A DNA stretch of 64,000 nucleotides from Mercenaria mercenaria. Taxonomy: Eukaryota > Mollusca > Bivalvia > Venerida > Veneridae. The stretch covers positions 49,566,501-49,630,500 of the forward strand of contig NC_069373.1 in assembly GCF_021730395.1 (NCBI RefSeq), written 5' to 3'. Shown piece by piece: positions 12,162-26,800 of this stretch. Position 1 is the first letter of the stretch; each line of letters begins with the position of its first letter. Below the pieces are notes generated by a model. The model made no database searches. It had not been told where the DNA came from and saw only the letters and a program-made list of their open reading frames with translations. The translations under genes were made by a program, and so were the position numbers.

Positions 12162-12369
12162 CCCTTATCATGCTGGATACGACTGATTTTGCCTTTGCGA
12201 CCAGTGTAGATCTTGATCAGCCTGAACATCCGTGCAGTCTGATCAAGATCTGCACTGTTGGCCATTCAGGCAGTATCTTTTTGGTAAGCATCCCTTTTAA
12301 CAGTTAATGGTTCTGTCCAAATTGAAAGATGGACAAGTTTATCATAGAAATTTAGCAGAGTAAGGGTTA
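12162..12369 (+). mobile_element. Short inverted-end MITE, family B
   Basis: Ends are TAACCCTTATCATGCTGG and GCAGAGTAAGGGTTA. The core is a near-palindrome around TTTGCGACCAGTGTAGATC and GATCTGCACTG. Related copies lie at 21621-21823 (reverse), 23108-23273, 25424-25583 (reverse), 39107-39191 (part), 44081-44287, 46050-46244 and 56738-56913. Confidence 0.65.
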
Positions 12370-12651
12370 AATTTTAAGTACCAAAACTTATTAAGATATC
12401 ATTTTGTAAATGTACCACACATTTAGAGGTCCCTTGCGTTGACCTCTTTATACAATAAATTCTGTGGAAAGAGTCTTTGGAAGCATTGAACACAACCAAG
12501 CAACATAATAGTATACTTGGTTTGATCGAGTCTATCCGTAAACGGTAATGAAATGTGCAACATCTCCCATGCCTCCTAGAAATCTTGAGCGGAATTCAAT
12601 TACAGTAAAAATGAATGTTCTCCATGATCCCAAAGAACCAGAATATTTAAT

Positions 12652-12860
12652 CGCCTCGATAGCCTAGTGGTAGAGCGTCCGGAGGCTGTGGGATCGATCC
12701 CCGGCCGCGTCATATCAAAGACGTAATAAATGGTACCAGTAGCTCCCTTGCTTGGCGCTCAACATTAAAAGGGCAAACTGGGTTCACTTCTCTCATATCA
12801 TCGTCGTGATGGAACGAGGTGATATGTTGTAGAACTTGCTTCCCAATCGACCTAAAATAA
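12652..12860 (+). repeat. tRNA-derived SINE (family 1)
   Basis: The head reads like a tRNA: GCCTAGTGGTAGAGCGTCCG (A box) and GGGATCGATCCCCGGCCGC (B box), then a body with ACCAGTAGCTCCCTTGCTTG. It is not a functional tRNA, because the acceptor stem does not pair. Confidence 0.65.
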
Positions 12861-12869
12861 ATTAGTATA

Positions 12870-14862
12870 AACGAAGAAAATATAGCAACACTGAGTCAAA
12901 CTAAGTCTACTTTTTACTATGTCTGTAAAATATCTGAGTTGTGTTCCGAGAATAATCAAACACGATCATAATATGGTGAAAAACAATAAAGCTCCAAGAC
13001 CTTTTTCCGGCCGCAGGCCGGTATTGAATTCACATTTACTTCCTGTTAATATCTGGGGTGAAGGTCATTTAACAGCTTATTAAAACTACATTTTGATTGG
13101 TGGATGAAAATTATCACAGGATTTCGATTGAAATAGATAATATTTTCTTAAGGGGTGTGCAGGTGCCCTGGGTTGTATTGTTAGAAGAATCCGTTGCAAG
13201 ACTCCTGTAGAAATAGCTTACGCCACAAACCTAAATCCCCTCGATCGTGAAACTGCGGCAAAGACTACAAACCTTCTGATACGGAGTGATTTCCTGTAAA
13301 CGATTAACAGTCAACTCGTCCCCCAGCCAACTCGTCCCCATTTTGGGTCATTTAGTATCCCTTGACGATTTCAATTGGGCATTACGTCCCCCACTTTCCG
13401 GCCCCTCCTTTTTAATCTTATTTTTGTCAAAGTTTCCTAGATTATGATTAATATAATTTTGATGTAAAATATGTGTTCTGTAAAATATGTTCTACATAAA
13501 AATCATGAAAATTTTACTTTAAAAACTACAATTTGTTTTGCTTTATAAATACCCGATCGTATGTAAAAGTGCAGAGTGTGACACGTTTCGTAGCTTAAAG
13601 TGTGCATTGGCTAATGCGGCAGTGTATCTTTTTTTAAAGATACTTCCTGTTTAATGTTTCCTTCTTCGCCTACTTCCACATATGTGTTACATACCTGTTT
13701 CAGCTTTAGATTCAGGACGGACGAACAATGGAAAAAAAAACTAATTATGTATTGGATGGGCGCAACAAACTGCATAAACCTATGACGCGACCATATTTGC
13801 GTAAAACAGGAAGTAAAATCCGTAAACGGAAACTAACTGATTAAAGCTTGAATAGATCCCTCACAAAGATTAACGATAAAGCAAGATCTGATAGACTGTC
13901 AAAAACAAAATAGACATCTTGTTTGGAGCCATTTTTACGGTCACCTGGACGGAGCGCATTTTACACAATCTTCTTATTAGGGTAGGTTAATTTTTTAGAT
14001 TTGATTCTAATATTTATCGTCTCAAAGATATATGATTTTTTACTTTTTATTTGCTTCACTTTTCTTTTTCGTTTTTTTTTGTAGGTGTGTGTGTGGGGGG
14101 GGGGGGGGGGGGGGGGGGGGTGGAGGTAGGGTATGGGGGGGGGGCTTGTAAATTGATATACATATAGGTGTGACGGGCATACGTTTTTACTCTCAATAAT
14201 GTCAAGTTTTGTTTCAATTTTTGTTTAATATGGGTTTTTTTTTGAAAGCTCAGCTGTATGTTTAAATGTCAACTGTATTGCCTATTCCATGAACAAATAT
14301 TGTTCAATGTTATATATGAGAAAATTTCGTTTGTTTCGTTGTAAGATCGAAATATCTTTCACCGAGTTATAACCAGATGCAAAATGTAACCACTGATGAA
14401 AATGTGAAAATGTGAAACGTAATTTGATCTTACATGTAAACAAGCAAATGTTTATTTCATACCCTTTCAAAAAAAAAAATGCTTTTAACAAAATTTACCG
14501 ATGCATATACTTCTGTTTTGCAATTATTATAAAAGTCTTTGTCTCTACTGAAATATATTTTGATAATAATTTCTGTTTTGTTTTTTTTTATAATTCAAAT
14601 TCTTCCTAATTCAGGTGTAGTTCCGTACATGTGAAAAATATTCTATAGTTTCCTAACCAGTGAAAAATCTATTTGATATTTTCTCTGTGAAAATGCCAGG
14701 TATATTTCACTCTAGTATTCCGATAATTCACTGAAAGCATGTAATAAATTCCAGTATTTTACAGAAAAGTATTAAAAAAAAAATCCTTATATTTTCGAAG
14801 TGATATGTGACGGCTGTTCGAGTATATGTGACTTATATGCATATTCTTTTTGTTTGTTACAG
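12870..14862. other. Intergenic DNA upstream of the mucolipin gene
   Basis: It contains a CCGGCC/GGCCGG hairpin near 13006-13019, a GTGTGT/poly-G tract at 14085-14141, and a degenerate copy (about 14330-14770) of the repeat that also lies just before the exon at 31220. No coding exon is supported. Confidence 0.45.
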
Positions 14863-17800
14863 TTGTGGAATCAAAAGAGAGAATGAATCATCTTGAATTC
14901 ATGAACAACGCTCGCATACCGGGTTCGTATATATTAACTATAAAATTAAACTTTTTAATAATTTTGACTTCTAACGCAACTCTTGAAATTTTTGCCAATA
15001 TCATTTATAGATTATTTTTTTAATTTGACAAGCTTTTACTGGAAAGCTAGTAACATGTCAATATTTCACTGAAATAGAACCGTGTCATCATCTCTAGAAG
15101 AATAAACAAATACACGAGTACTGAAGTTATAAACGTGCACGAATTATAGAAGCCCTATAATGAAACAGAAATTGCGTCGTTGTCCGGACACACTTGAGAC
15201 GGAAATATTAATTGGTGTATATTTGTAAAAAGTCAACATTTACTCAGCTGTTTTATCACTAGTGAAACAGATGCGACATGGGTGACTATTCAAAATCGTG
15301 ACGATGTCGTGAAATATGTGCAATTGTGCGTTTTTGATATTTCAATTTTCTTCAAATGGCGGTACTTACATTTTGACATATTGTTCTAATATAAAATTTA
15401 AGGAACTTACATTCAGAAATCGAAAAAATGTTACCAAATATCCAAGTATTGCGTAAGAAATTTTGTTAAGCGTCCATACATTAGACAATTTTTTTTTGGT
15501 AAAACTTCCATTATTCCAATAACCATATAAATAGTGTTTAATTTTTTTGCATAGTTAATAAGGCTTACTTTATGCCTAAAAAAATGTACAATATAACCCA
15601 TGCCATTTACCGGAAAGTGCCTTCAGTAGTTATTCCGGTCCATCTTGTTAGGCCCGTATAATGGCAGGCTTTTTGTTTGAAATGAAACTTTGGAACGAGT
15701 GTATACCGACAGTATACTGATTAGGTTTAACATAGGTTTAATAGTGTCATTCAATGCGGGAGAATAATTACTGACCTTGCAAATGGTCCAAACTAACTAC
15801 TTACATGAATTCAAGACATTTTCAAATGAACTGGGTAACACTGGTGAATGGTTTAGGCTGATGAAAGAAAATAGACGCGCAAGTTTTGAATAAACAACTA
15901 TCTGGAATAGCATATAACAGAAAAAAATATGGTGATTTAGAATACCCCATATGTAATGATTTTAATCAATATAAAAAAGTATCACAATTGTTTATAGAGG
16001 GTATTACATGATGAGTGTATTTTCATATTGAAGTTATCAAATGAGGTGAATAAAATAATAAAGTGCGAGGCTCTGCCGAGCATTGTTTCAACCATTTTCA
16101 TAAATTAAATGTGGAAAGACTCAAAAGTAATATTTTTTTTATCACATGTAAGCTTTTCCTTCTGAAACATCAGAATTTCGCCTTTCTGTACCAATTATAA
16201 ACCAAGTCAAATTGACCAACGTTTCCTGTAAAAACGACCTCAACGTCAAAGCTTTATAGAACAGAACAGAACAGAACATATACTTTATTCATTTCAGAAA
16301 TGAGCCTGAATGGCTCTTATTCTATACAAACACATTTGATAGTATTATACAAGGTCAAAATATATTATTTACACATACAAATACAGTTTAAATTACAGAA
16401 TGTTAAATTGCAATACATAAACAAAAAAATACAACATATCTATCTAATTTGTCAATCATATAAACCAATCTAGTAAATCAGTCTAACGAGGTGAACTATC
16501 ATACTTTTACCTCATGGTATGATAACAGACATTGACACTAAATTAGAACTAAAATGCTGACATTATGTTCTTTCATGAAGCGTAACTGTTCTCATTTTCA
16601 ACGCCTTTTCAATAAAACTACATACATTTTTTAAGACTTTGTTATTTTCAGAGCTCAACAGTTCCAACAGTTTAAACATGTTTGGTCTGATAGAATATTT
16701 TTTTGGTATATATTCCTTTCTAATATCTTTGTACTAATCACAACGCAGGATAAAATGATATTCATCTTCAATGTCACCGTTATTGCACATCTGACATTTT
16801 CTCTCTTGCCTTTCCAGCCTGTTTCTGCCATATCGAGCTGACTCTATTCGTAGACTGTGAGCCGATATTCTTAGTTTTGTTAGCAAATGTCGATGATGTT
16901 TGTTCTTGGTAATATTTAGGTATGGAGCGTATCCAAAGTCCGGTTTAAGATACTTATACACTATAGACAATACTTGATTGGAATTAACATTTTCACGCCA
17001 ATTTTGTAAAAAACTGTCAAATAGTCTTTGTTTATAACACTAGATTAGTGTTATAACAAATTTATGCAATGGTTGTATTTCACTCCCACGACATCAAACT
17101 TGTGGTGACAAAATTTATATATCTACATTGTGATTAGTGTATAATAATCCGTAGCTACGTGTTCTTTATTTGCATTTATCATTCAATTTGGACAATAAAA
17201 TAAGCTTCTCTTGAAGAGAGCAGTTCTTTATTTTCTCTCCAAAAATTGAGTCAAACGGTTTAAATTTACAAAAATAGTTGTTTTATAATTTTTCCCTGAG
17301 CACATTTGTTGTTTTTTTTTATCCAAAGTGACTCGCTTTTAGCCAGAGTAGACTGTATTGATCAAGGTATTCTATATGTCCCCTTGAATTACAGGCAATT
17401 TTATTTCATTCATTTCAGGCGACGGGACTCTCGGAAAGAAGCCACGGATACAAGTTACGGATATCGATGCTGTTTCCATCCCTGGTAAGTGTTGTAGATA
17501 CATTTAAAAGCAAGAACCATTTTGCACGTATAGTATTTGAATGGAGCAAAAAATGTGACGAATATGTTTCGACAGAACAAGATAACGAAATGGCACAAAT
17601 CAGCCACTATAATTTACACAACTTAAGCTATTCTTGCCTACCTGGGTGGGAATGTATCACCTACCGGGAGATGGCGTAGCCCAGGTACGTTTTCTGAATA
17701 AAATACGTGTATTTTATACATTTATATTTAACCGGTTATCTGATTATGTTTATTGAACTAAGGATTCCCAAAGGACGGGTAACTGGTCTATGAAATAAAT

Positions 17801-20800
17801 AAATACTGGAACTCCATGCAGACGATCGGGTTTAAACACTGTCCCTCGGGTAGGGCAAACTCTGTCTTACATAGGAAGGCATGTAAGCTCCTTAGAATAT
17901 AAGGCTGATAGGAAGGGCTTTTGCAGGACTTTCGGTAGTCATTGTTTATTTATGTTTGTCTTTGTTCATGTGTATGTATATCAATAAACACATCTTTTTT
18001 ACTTCAGCTCATTGTTTGCCTTTACATGTAGTTCAACACAATGTATAGTTTTAAAAATATGACAAAAGTCTAGGGCCAGTAACAATAGGACCGGTCGGGT
18101 TACTTGAACCATTTTCCTACCCAATTTCTATTAACTATGTTGTAATTTGTGTAAGTTTGATTTTATCTCATCATGTTTTTACCTTAACAACAGTAAGAAG
18201 ACGAGGAAGTTTTAAAGATTCACAGATGATAAACGACTGTTTTCACTATATAATTAGGGTGTATCGGGTAAAACTGAACTACCATGCGCACCCTAAATGT
18301 GCATGCATTAAAGCTACTCCCAGAAGTTGGGATGAAATTTCTCGACATGTTCATTTCATAGAATGTATATATGACATTGAAAAATGATGAATGAGAGAGA
18401 AAAAAGTTTCAGATGTTGGTGAAAAGGGCAAGAAGAATGCTGATTTTCTCCACCAGTTTAATTTCAAAAACGTAATGGTTTTCTCTCTTCTGCACAATAA
18501 TTTTCGTTATTTATTAGACTGGTCGCTTTCACAGTACCACAAGTTTATGGATAATCTGCTAAAATGTGTGAACGAGTTTCTTTAAACATGCGTTAAGGTA
18601 AAAATCAAATGTCTCTGGATTGTACCAGGTCATGTGATATTCAAATATAATTTTGCTTCTTTCAGATGAAAAACATGAAAAAGATGGAGAGTATATTGCT
18701 GATACAAAAAGTTTGCGGAAATTGTTGAAACTCTATCTGTACAGTGCGTTTAAACTACAAGGAAGCACGTGCTCAATTCATCCAGTTAATTTCGCCTTCT
18801 TACTGGTACAAACAATCAAAATTATACTGATATCATCACAGGTATATGCTTAAAACTCTACATTCTATTCCTTATACCAGCGCAAATATATAATGATTTC
18901 ACATGTTATCTATAAAAACATCACAGGTATATACTAACTACGTACATATTATTTATAATAACAAACTGGTATATAGTGATTCCACATACCATTAATAATA
19001 ACATCACAGGTATATATTAACTCGACATACTATTTATAATAACATCGCAGGTATATGCTAACTCCACATGTTATTTATAATAACATCACAGGTAAATACT
19101 GACTCCACATACTTTTTAAAATAACATCACAGGTATATGCTAACAACAGATGCTACTTGTAATAACATTACATGTATAAATTGATTCATATCCTATTCAT
19201 AATAACATTAACAGTACATGTATGAATTGGTTCCACATCCTATTCATAATAACATCACAGATATATACTGATTCTGTCTATGATAGTAAAATCACAGGTA
19301 TAGTAGTCGCAACTTGACCGCGATGGTTGACCTTAGGCTGATTATTCATATCGATTATTTCATTGTAGAAATAAGGGGTGCTTAGGGTAGCCGTGTATAT
19401 TTATATGAAATTAGTTTGTATACAGTGCAGTATCAAATTTTATCATTTTATCAATACACTAATTTATATTTACACAAATTTATATTTCCATTTTCTCGTG
19501 CAGCTCGTTTTTTTTTTCACCAAAATTTCCTCGACATGTACAATACTGTATATATAAGTAGCGTTACCTATGAAAGTGCTACCGAATTTGATTCTGATTC
19601 GGACTAAATTGTTATTATTATTATGTTTGAATATGTATGATTAAACTAATGTCTTTCAATAAAAATATGAAAAATAAATAAGATAAAAAATAAAAACACA
19701 AAATAGAATAAAAATGAAATAGCAAAAGACTAATAACAGGAAAAAGCTGAAAGAGATAAAATAAATTTTAAAAAAATCCCTCACAGGGCTCGAACCTGTT
19801 ACTTCTATATATAACTTAACAAAAACAAGTACTTGAATTCATGCGCTTACACCACTGCAGTTAATCTATATCCTGATAAGTCTACGTCAATTTTAAATTT
19901 ATGAATGCAAAGGGATGAAGCGTTTTACGTACACTCCTTTTCAATAATAGGTTGTGCCTCATTATGTATTATAATACAAAGGTCAACCATCGGGGTCAAG
20001 TTGCGTTCACTATATATACTAACCATACATGCTATTTATAATAACATCACTTGTATGTGCTGACTACACATACTATTTTTATGATAATATAAAAAGTGTA
20101 TACATGTTATTATTCCATGCGCAATTCATAATTACATTATAAATAGATATACTAGTATTTGAAACAAGTAGGTAAATTCCCACGATTTTATGTGACACTA
20201 ACGCAGTATATAGTCGTTTTTACATATTTTAGAGACAACACGAATGTTGCACAGATAAATTATGTCTAGAACTCGGCGAATCACTCTGTTCCATTTTAAG
20301 TCAGGCGAGATACCATGGTTCTATGTACTCATAGTATATACCTCAAGTTCATTTCTGTACTTTGTCCTGTATATACAGACAATTTGGAGGGGAAAGACTA
20401 CTTCGTGATCTTTATAATATACAGGTTTTACTGTACTTGTTTTTATGTACCCGAAGGTGGGCATATTAAAATCGCACCGTCCGTGCGTCCGTGTGTGCGT
20501 CCGGTAAATTCTTGTCCGGGCTGTAACTCTTCCATCCATAAAGAGATTTTGAAATAACTTGGCGTAAATGTTCACCATAATGAGACGACATGACATGCGC
20601 AAGACCCAGACCCCTAGCTCTAAGATCAAGGTAACACTTAGAGGTCAAAGGTTAACATGGTCTGTTTCGTGTCCGGTCCATAACTCTGCCATCCATGAAG
20701 GGATTTTGAAACAACTTTGCATGAATGTTTACCATAATGAGGCGACGTGTCATGCGCAAGACCCAGACCCCTAGCTCCAAGGTCAAGGTCACACTTAGAA

Positions 20801-23800
20801 GTCAAAGGTTAACAGGGTATGTTTCGTGTCCGGTCCATAACTCTGCCATTCATTAAGGGATTTTGAAATTACTTGGCATAAATGTTTATCATGATGAGAC
20901 AACGTGTCATGAGCAAGACCCAGACCCATAGCTCCAAGGTCAAGGTCACACTTTGAGGCCCAAGGTTAACATGGTCTATTTCTTGTCCAGTCCATAACTC
21001 TGCCATTGATGAAGGGATTTTGAAATTACTTGGCATAAATGTTCCCTATAACGAGATGATGTGTCATACGCAAGACCCAGACCCTAGCTCCAAGGTCAAG
21101 GTCACACTTATAAGTCAAAGGTGTCTCTTGTCTGGTCCAGAACTCTGCCATTTATCAAGGGATTGGAAAATAATTTGACACAAATGTTAACCATATTGAG
21201 AAAATGTGTCACGTTTATGACCGAGGCCTCTTAGGTCAAGGTCAAGATCACAAAATGATATGCGATTTTTTTGCGCATACAGCTGTGGCATTCTTGGGCC
21301 TACTTCGGGGGCATTTGTCACCAATAGTGACAGCTCTTGTTAATTTTTTAAATGTAAATATTGATATAAAGCTTACTGATTTAATGCTCCGTCCAACCTC
21401 TGCTGACCTTCTGCAATAGCCCTCCAGTAAAAAGGCCTTCCTGTTAATCTACCGACTCAGCCTCTCAAAAATATTTCTTTTCAGTCCTACACTATATATA
21501 TGGTGTGATATGAAGTAAATTCCTTGATAATGCACATCTGTCACAAAATAATTCTGAAAAATAAAAAGCATCGAAGCAGCCGTGATTACGTCAGTTCATG
21601 AAAGTTAGAAGAAGTTTACCCTTACCCTGTTAAAGTTCTATAATGACTTTGTTCATCTTTCAATTTGGAGTGTACCATTAACTGTTAAAAGGGGTGCTAA
21701 AAGACACTGCCTGAATGGCGAACAGTGCAGATCATGATGAGACTGCACGGATGTGCAGGCTGATCATGATATACACTGGTCGCAAAGGGAAAATCAATCT
21801 TGTCCAGCATGATAAGGGTTAATTTTTCATGTACAGCTTGAGATTTCTTTGAGACCCTCAGTTGTTTTTTTTTCAAATTTCAGATGTTTGATTTTGGTTA
21901 CGATCGCGGAAACTTTAGTGAAGCGGTAAATCGTGGACATTTAACCCTGCGACACCTCCTTCTAGAAGGCTGGGACGCTTGTGAGTAGTATACAGTATAT
22001 TGCTAAATGTCCCTCAAAATCCATCAAATTGGCCAATCAAATCCAGTGCTACATAATGGCTGGTTCTTGTTCTGCTTAGACTTGGAGGAAGCAGTAAATG
22101 GTGAACCTAACATGTCAGTTGTAATTAAAGTGTAATATACAAGTACTGAATGGATTGCCGGTTAGTAGACAATACTATTGCCCGAAGTCCGAGGTTCCAT
22201 CACTTCCGTGGACAAATGGACTTGGTCTTATTTCTAATTCTACATATGCCACAAACTTATTACTTATACTAGCGATTCATGACAATACAAAAGACTATAA
22301 ATTAATTTCTTTGCTGGTAGAAAATTCAGATTTCAGTTGACCAATGTGTTGAATTATATTTTATCAAAGAAGTACGGAAACCTATAAGGATCTTTTGGGC
22401 TTAGAACTTAGAAGTTTGAAATTAGAAGTAACCGTTGATATAAATTATTTCTATCCGGTAACTTCTAGTACCTAGGTTTCAAGTTGTTCTGCTTTACTTA
22501 AGCATTCTAAAATTGTTGTGACCGATATTTTTAACGAAATAAAAATGTAGACATTCATATGGTCTAGAATGAAAATGACCCTTAAAGGCTTCCGTTAGGA
22601 CGAGATGGCTGCATAGTGTGCATGTTCGTTATAATACATACTTCACATAATTTGTATGAAATAATAGGTACACGATGCACATTTCCTGAAATATGTTAGA
22701 TATTCATTCTTGTATAAAATTGCAGCCTGGGAAACATTGGCGTACCCTCCAGCTCAGGGAGAATTTGCCGTATATACAATAGACGATCTCAAGAGTGGGA
22801 TCAACTTCGCTGTAAAAGGGGTATTTATCTTTTGAACATATTTTATCGTTTGAAGTCCAGCATATATGTCAGCGAAGGAATCTGAGAGACAAAACATCAG
22901 TTAGCTTACAACATATTTTTTCTTTTTCAACTGGATTGCAAAAGATTGGATCATAAAATATCATGCAACGTATAAAGCGTATAAAACTTCGTGATATGCA
23001 ATATGCATGTATAGCGTCAATTTCACGAAAGTTAAAGTAGGGTCCCGTAATAACACTCGGTAAATTACGTATTTTTCGGATGCGATTTCGGCATTCTCCG
23101 GTTTTTAACCTTTAGCCTGCTGTCGGCAAGCGACCAGTGCAGACCAAGCATGATCTGCACTCTATTCAGTCAGTAAAGTTTCAGTGAAAACCCCTTCGAA
23201 CAATAAATGGTATTACCCAAACTGATTGATGGACCAGTCCATTTTAGAAATTTAACAGGCTAAAGTTTAAGAAAAGCAGTGTGCACGTTGTGCTATATTT
23301 GCGTCCGAAGAATGCCGAATTGCCTAATTACACGGAATCTGCCGAGTGTCATTACAAGCCATGTCCATTACCTTTTCATCTATGTTGATATACTGGATCT
23401 ATAAAGGTATAAGAACTTGTATCATCAAGTTGTATGATGTTTAACTCTAAAACAGAGTTACTTCCCCTCATCGGTAAAAAGAATTGACAATATTCCTGCA
23501 GTGTTTTATTAATTTCAAGTTCAGCACTTTTATTTCGTTGCAGTCAGTAGGCCACTGACAAAAACAAGTTTGTTATATTTAAGAAAAAATCTCACAACAA
23601 ATGGTCTGTCAGTAAAAAGCATATAATGGCAGAAAGTTTATGGGTCTTAAAAGGTATTTGTAAGACAGAAGGAAGATATAGCATCTGTTAAATAGTTTGG
23701 AAATATGCGCAACGAAAGACGTAATACAATAAGTACAAACAAATAGAATAAATCGCAACATTGTATTTCACTGTCAAAAATGCACTTCATTTGAAGTGTA

Positions 23801-26800
23801 TGACTAGGCAATCCAAATTCATTTTGTTTAGGTTTTCAAGAATATTCAGTTGATTTTGTTAGGTCTTAAAGTAAGCATAATATTTTTTATCATTGTTTAT
23901 GTAAATGTTTTTTAGTTATTTAATTTTTAGCCCGACTTTGAATATGAAGCTTAAATAGTCTTTTTTATGCAATTACATCTTTCGTTTTATGAATTTCATT
24001 CGCCAGTATTACAATGCTGAAGAAGAAGCGATTGGTTACTTTAACCGAACAAAGAACGACACAATGGAGATACAGGTGAAATATTTTGACTTTCCCGGAT
24101 TTCGAGACGCAGATGTTTCTGAGGGTGTTCTTGTCAAAGGTAATGACGTCACAATGTTCATGTTGCAAAGAGTTAAAAAAAAAAAAGGTTATTTTACATT
24201 TTTATGTGAATGGTTGTGTAACTTTTAGTCTGTTTGTTTTAAAGAAGTTGTGTACGTCTATGTCTTTATTGAAATCTTTCTTTATTATTATTTGTTGTTA
24301 TTGGGAATTCATATTCTTCCGCGTTTAAGTGTAATTCCGCACCTGTGCAATTATACTTGATAATCTCGCTGCGCAATATTTTCAGAATATTATCAGGATA
24401 TATATGCCATTATTGTCCTTCATTAAACGACTGAAAACGAATATTTCGTATTTTCAGCGATTTATTGAATGGTATATATTATTACTTGCATAGCAGAATC
24501 CTAGTTTATTCATCACGCGCAGCGGCATATATATGGCTCATTTCAGTGTCTAAAATTCAAATGTACACGTAACATATAGGCGCTCATGTGCATGGAAATG
24601 ATAATCGCGCGAGACATAACAGCTATTTCTATCCATGTTTTGTTATTTAACTTTGAAGGCTTAGTTTTCAAACGGCACCTCCAACCGACATTAGCACTGT
24701 CATAAGTTAGTGGACCCGTAATGATAATTTCTCAGTATGCGATATCGGTATTCGCCAGTTTTTTAAGTGAAAAGTCCTGCGCGCGTTGAGCTATGTTTAA
24801 GTCCGAAGAATGCCGAATTGCTTAACGAGAATACATAATCACCCTTCTGATCACCTCGGCCTTTATCCTACGGAGAATACGGAAAACCCCGAGGTTTCAC
24901 GATTGACATAATCACGTGTCATAGCGGTTCTATTGCCTTACAGGTGTCATTGGGTTTTAGCAAACGTGGCAAATTCAGTACACCTCCAGATAAAAAATGT
25001 ATACACCATTGAAATAATGTCACGCAAAAACAAAGAACCATGACATTTAGCTCTATGAAATTATTTCTGTGTTTCAACTTTAATTTTACAGATAAAACAT
25101 TTCCTGTAGACAAAGGCCTCACAAAACAGAACCTCGTATATGATTATGACGTCAACAAAGAATTTGAAGCTCAACAGTTGAAGCAGCCAATCAAACGGTA
25201 ATCAGTATCAAATGGTGTTTCAGTGAAGGATATTTTAATAATCTATGAAGGCTTAAGATATGTCGGCGCAATTTGAACCCTAAAGCTGTAAATATTTTAC
25301 CATCGTCTTTAACTCTTTATTTTTGAAAGTATATGAAGATTCTTATTGAGGTATGTGATCTTTTGAAAGGATAGTTGTTACTACTTAAATTTTGGCCAAA
25401 AATTCATAGACTTTTTTCACCTTAACGTTTACCCTGCTTAATTTCTAAAATGAAATGGTCCATGATTTAATTAGGCAACACCGCTTATCATTCAAAGGGG
25501 TGTTCACTGAGACTGAATAGCGAATACAGCCTGCATGGACCTACAGGCTAAAGGCAGAATCGCTTAAAGGTTAAGCTTCTCTGATGCTTCCACTACACGA
25601 ATGTACATGTCTTAAATGGACGTTCGCATCATTATAGTGACGTTAAATTTTTTAAGGTATTGGACCCCTAATAGTAATGTTTAAAAAATGGCATTTGCTT
25701 GGTATATTTTTTAAAGTTGACCATGTTTCGCACTGTGTTGCAAATTTTAAACAGCTTTTACCGTGCCGTTTTTTGTAAATTTTGTATAATTTATGGAATT
25801 TCCTCAAGCTCAAGTAGAGACAAATTTCAATGTGATGGCCACTATCTAAAACGTTTACAGAGAATTCATTACAGTATTAATTTTGATAAAAGAAATATCA
25901 AACTATTGTTAAACAATTATAAAACACAAAATAAAACTGTAAATATAATTTTTTCTAGAGTGCCTCAAGTAAACAGATTTAATGGGACAGAATTCTAACT
26001 CCAACATTGAAAAAATAAGGTCGAATCCTGTGGGTCTGTTCTGAATTTTGCTCACATCATTCAAAAATAACCTTGGGGCAGAAGTAAAACCTACCTGCAT
26101 TTCTTTCACAATATGTAATCTAAAGAATGAAGGCAAAATAGAGAACTTTTACCGCATGTAACGCAGTATTTTTAAAGATGTGTAACTCTACCCCTCTTGA
26201 TTCAAAAGTAAATTCACTTTGACCATCAAGAAATCACTTATAAAATGAAAATTTTCCTCTTTTGTATAATACATCCATAATAAGTATTGAAAGAAGTAAA
26301 AACTTACAAGAAAAAAAGGAAAATATGGAGAAAAAAATGTTGGTCCCAGTGGGGCTTGAACCTACGCCCCCATGAAAATTGCATTCAAAGTAGGTTTATG
26401 GTAGGAACTGAATACTCTTCAAAAAGGAGGTACTCTATTACGGGTCCAATACCTTAACTAAAAAGCCCCCAAGCAATTGTTTGTTACGTTGACACGTACA
26501 CATTGCAACAACTTATGACAGTCCCAATGGTTTTGTTTAATACCTGGCCGATTTGATATGCTAATGTTATCATTTTGAAGAGAGACAAATGATTTAATTC
26601 CAAAATTATAGAATATAAGAAAAAATAATTGTTTTGGTCTAACATTATGCTGCTTATTTCTTCAGAATGTTGTCAACAGAGTTGCGTTTTTCAATACATT
26701 CAGTGCGCGTGTATGAGAAAGTCAGACTTGCGCGATGTTTGAATGTCAAAGGATGGGTATGGAATTTATGTTTACTTCTGTAGATTTTTTTTGCTCTTAG

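Noticed and set aside
12053-12265. 70-codon minus-strand ORF overlapping a palindrome
   Set aside because: It largely lies in a family B MITE; similar ORFs arise in other copies from the palindrome itself.
19787-19865. Functional tRNA gene on the minus strand
   Set aside because: The T-arm is good, but the acceptor stem does not pair and the anticodon region is not formed.
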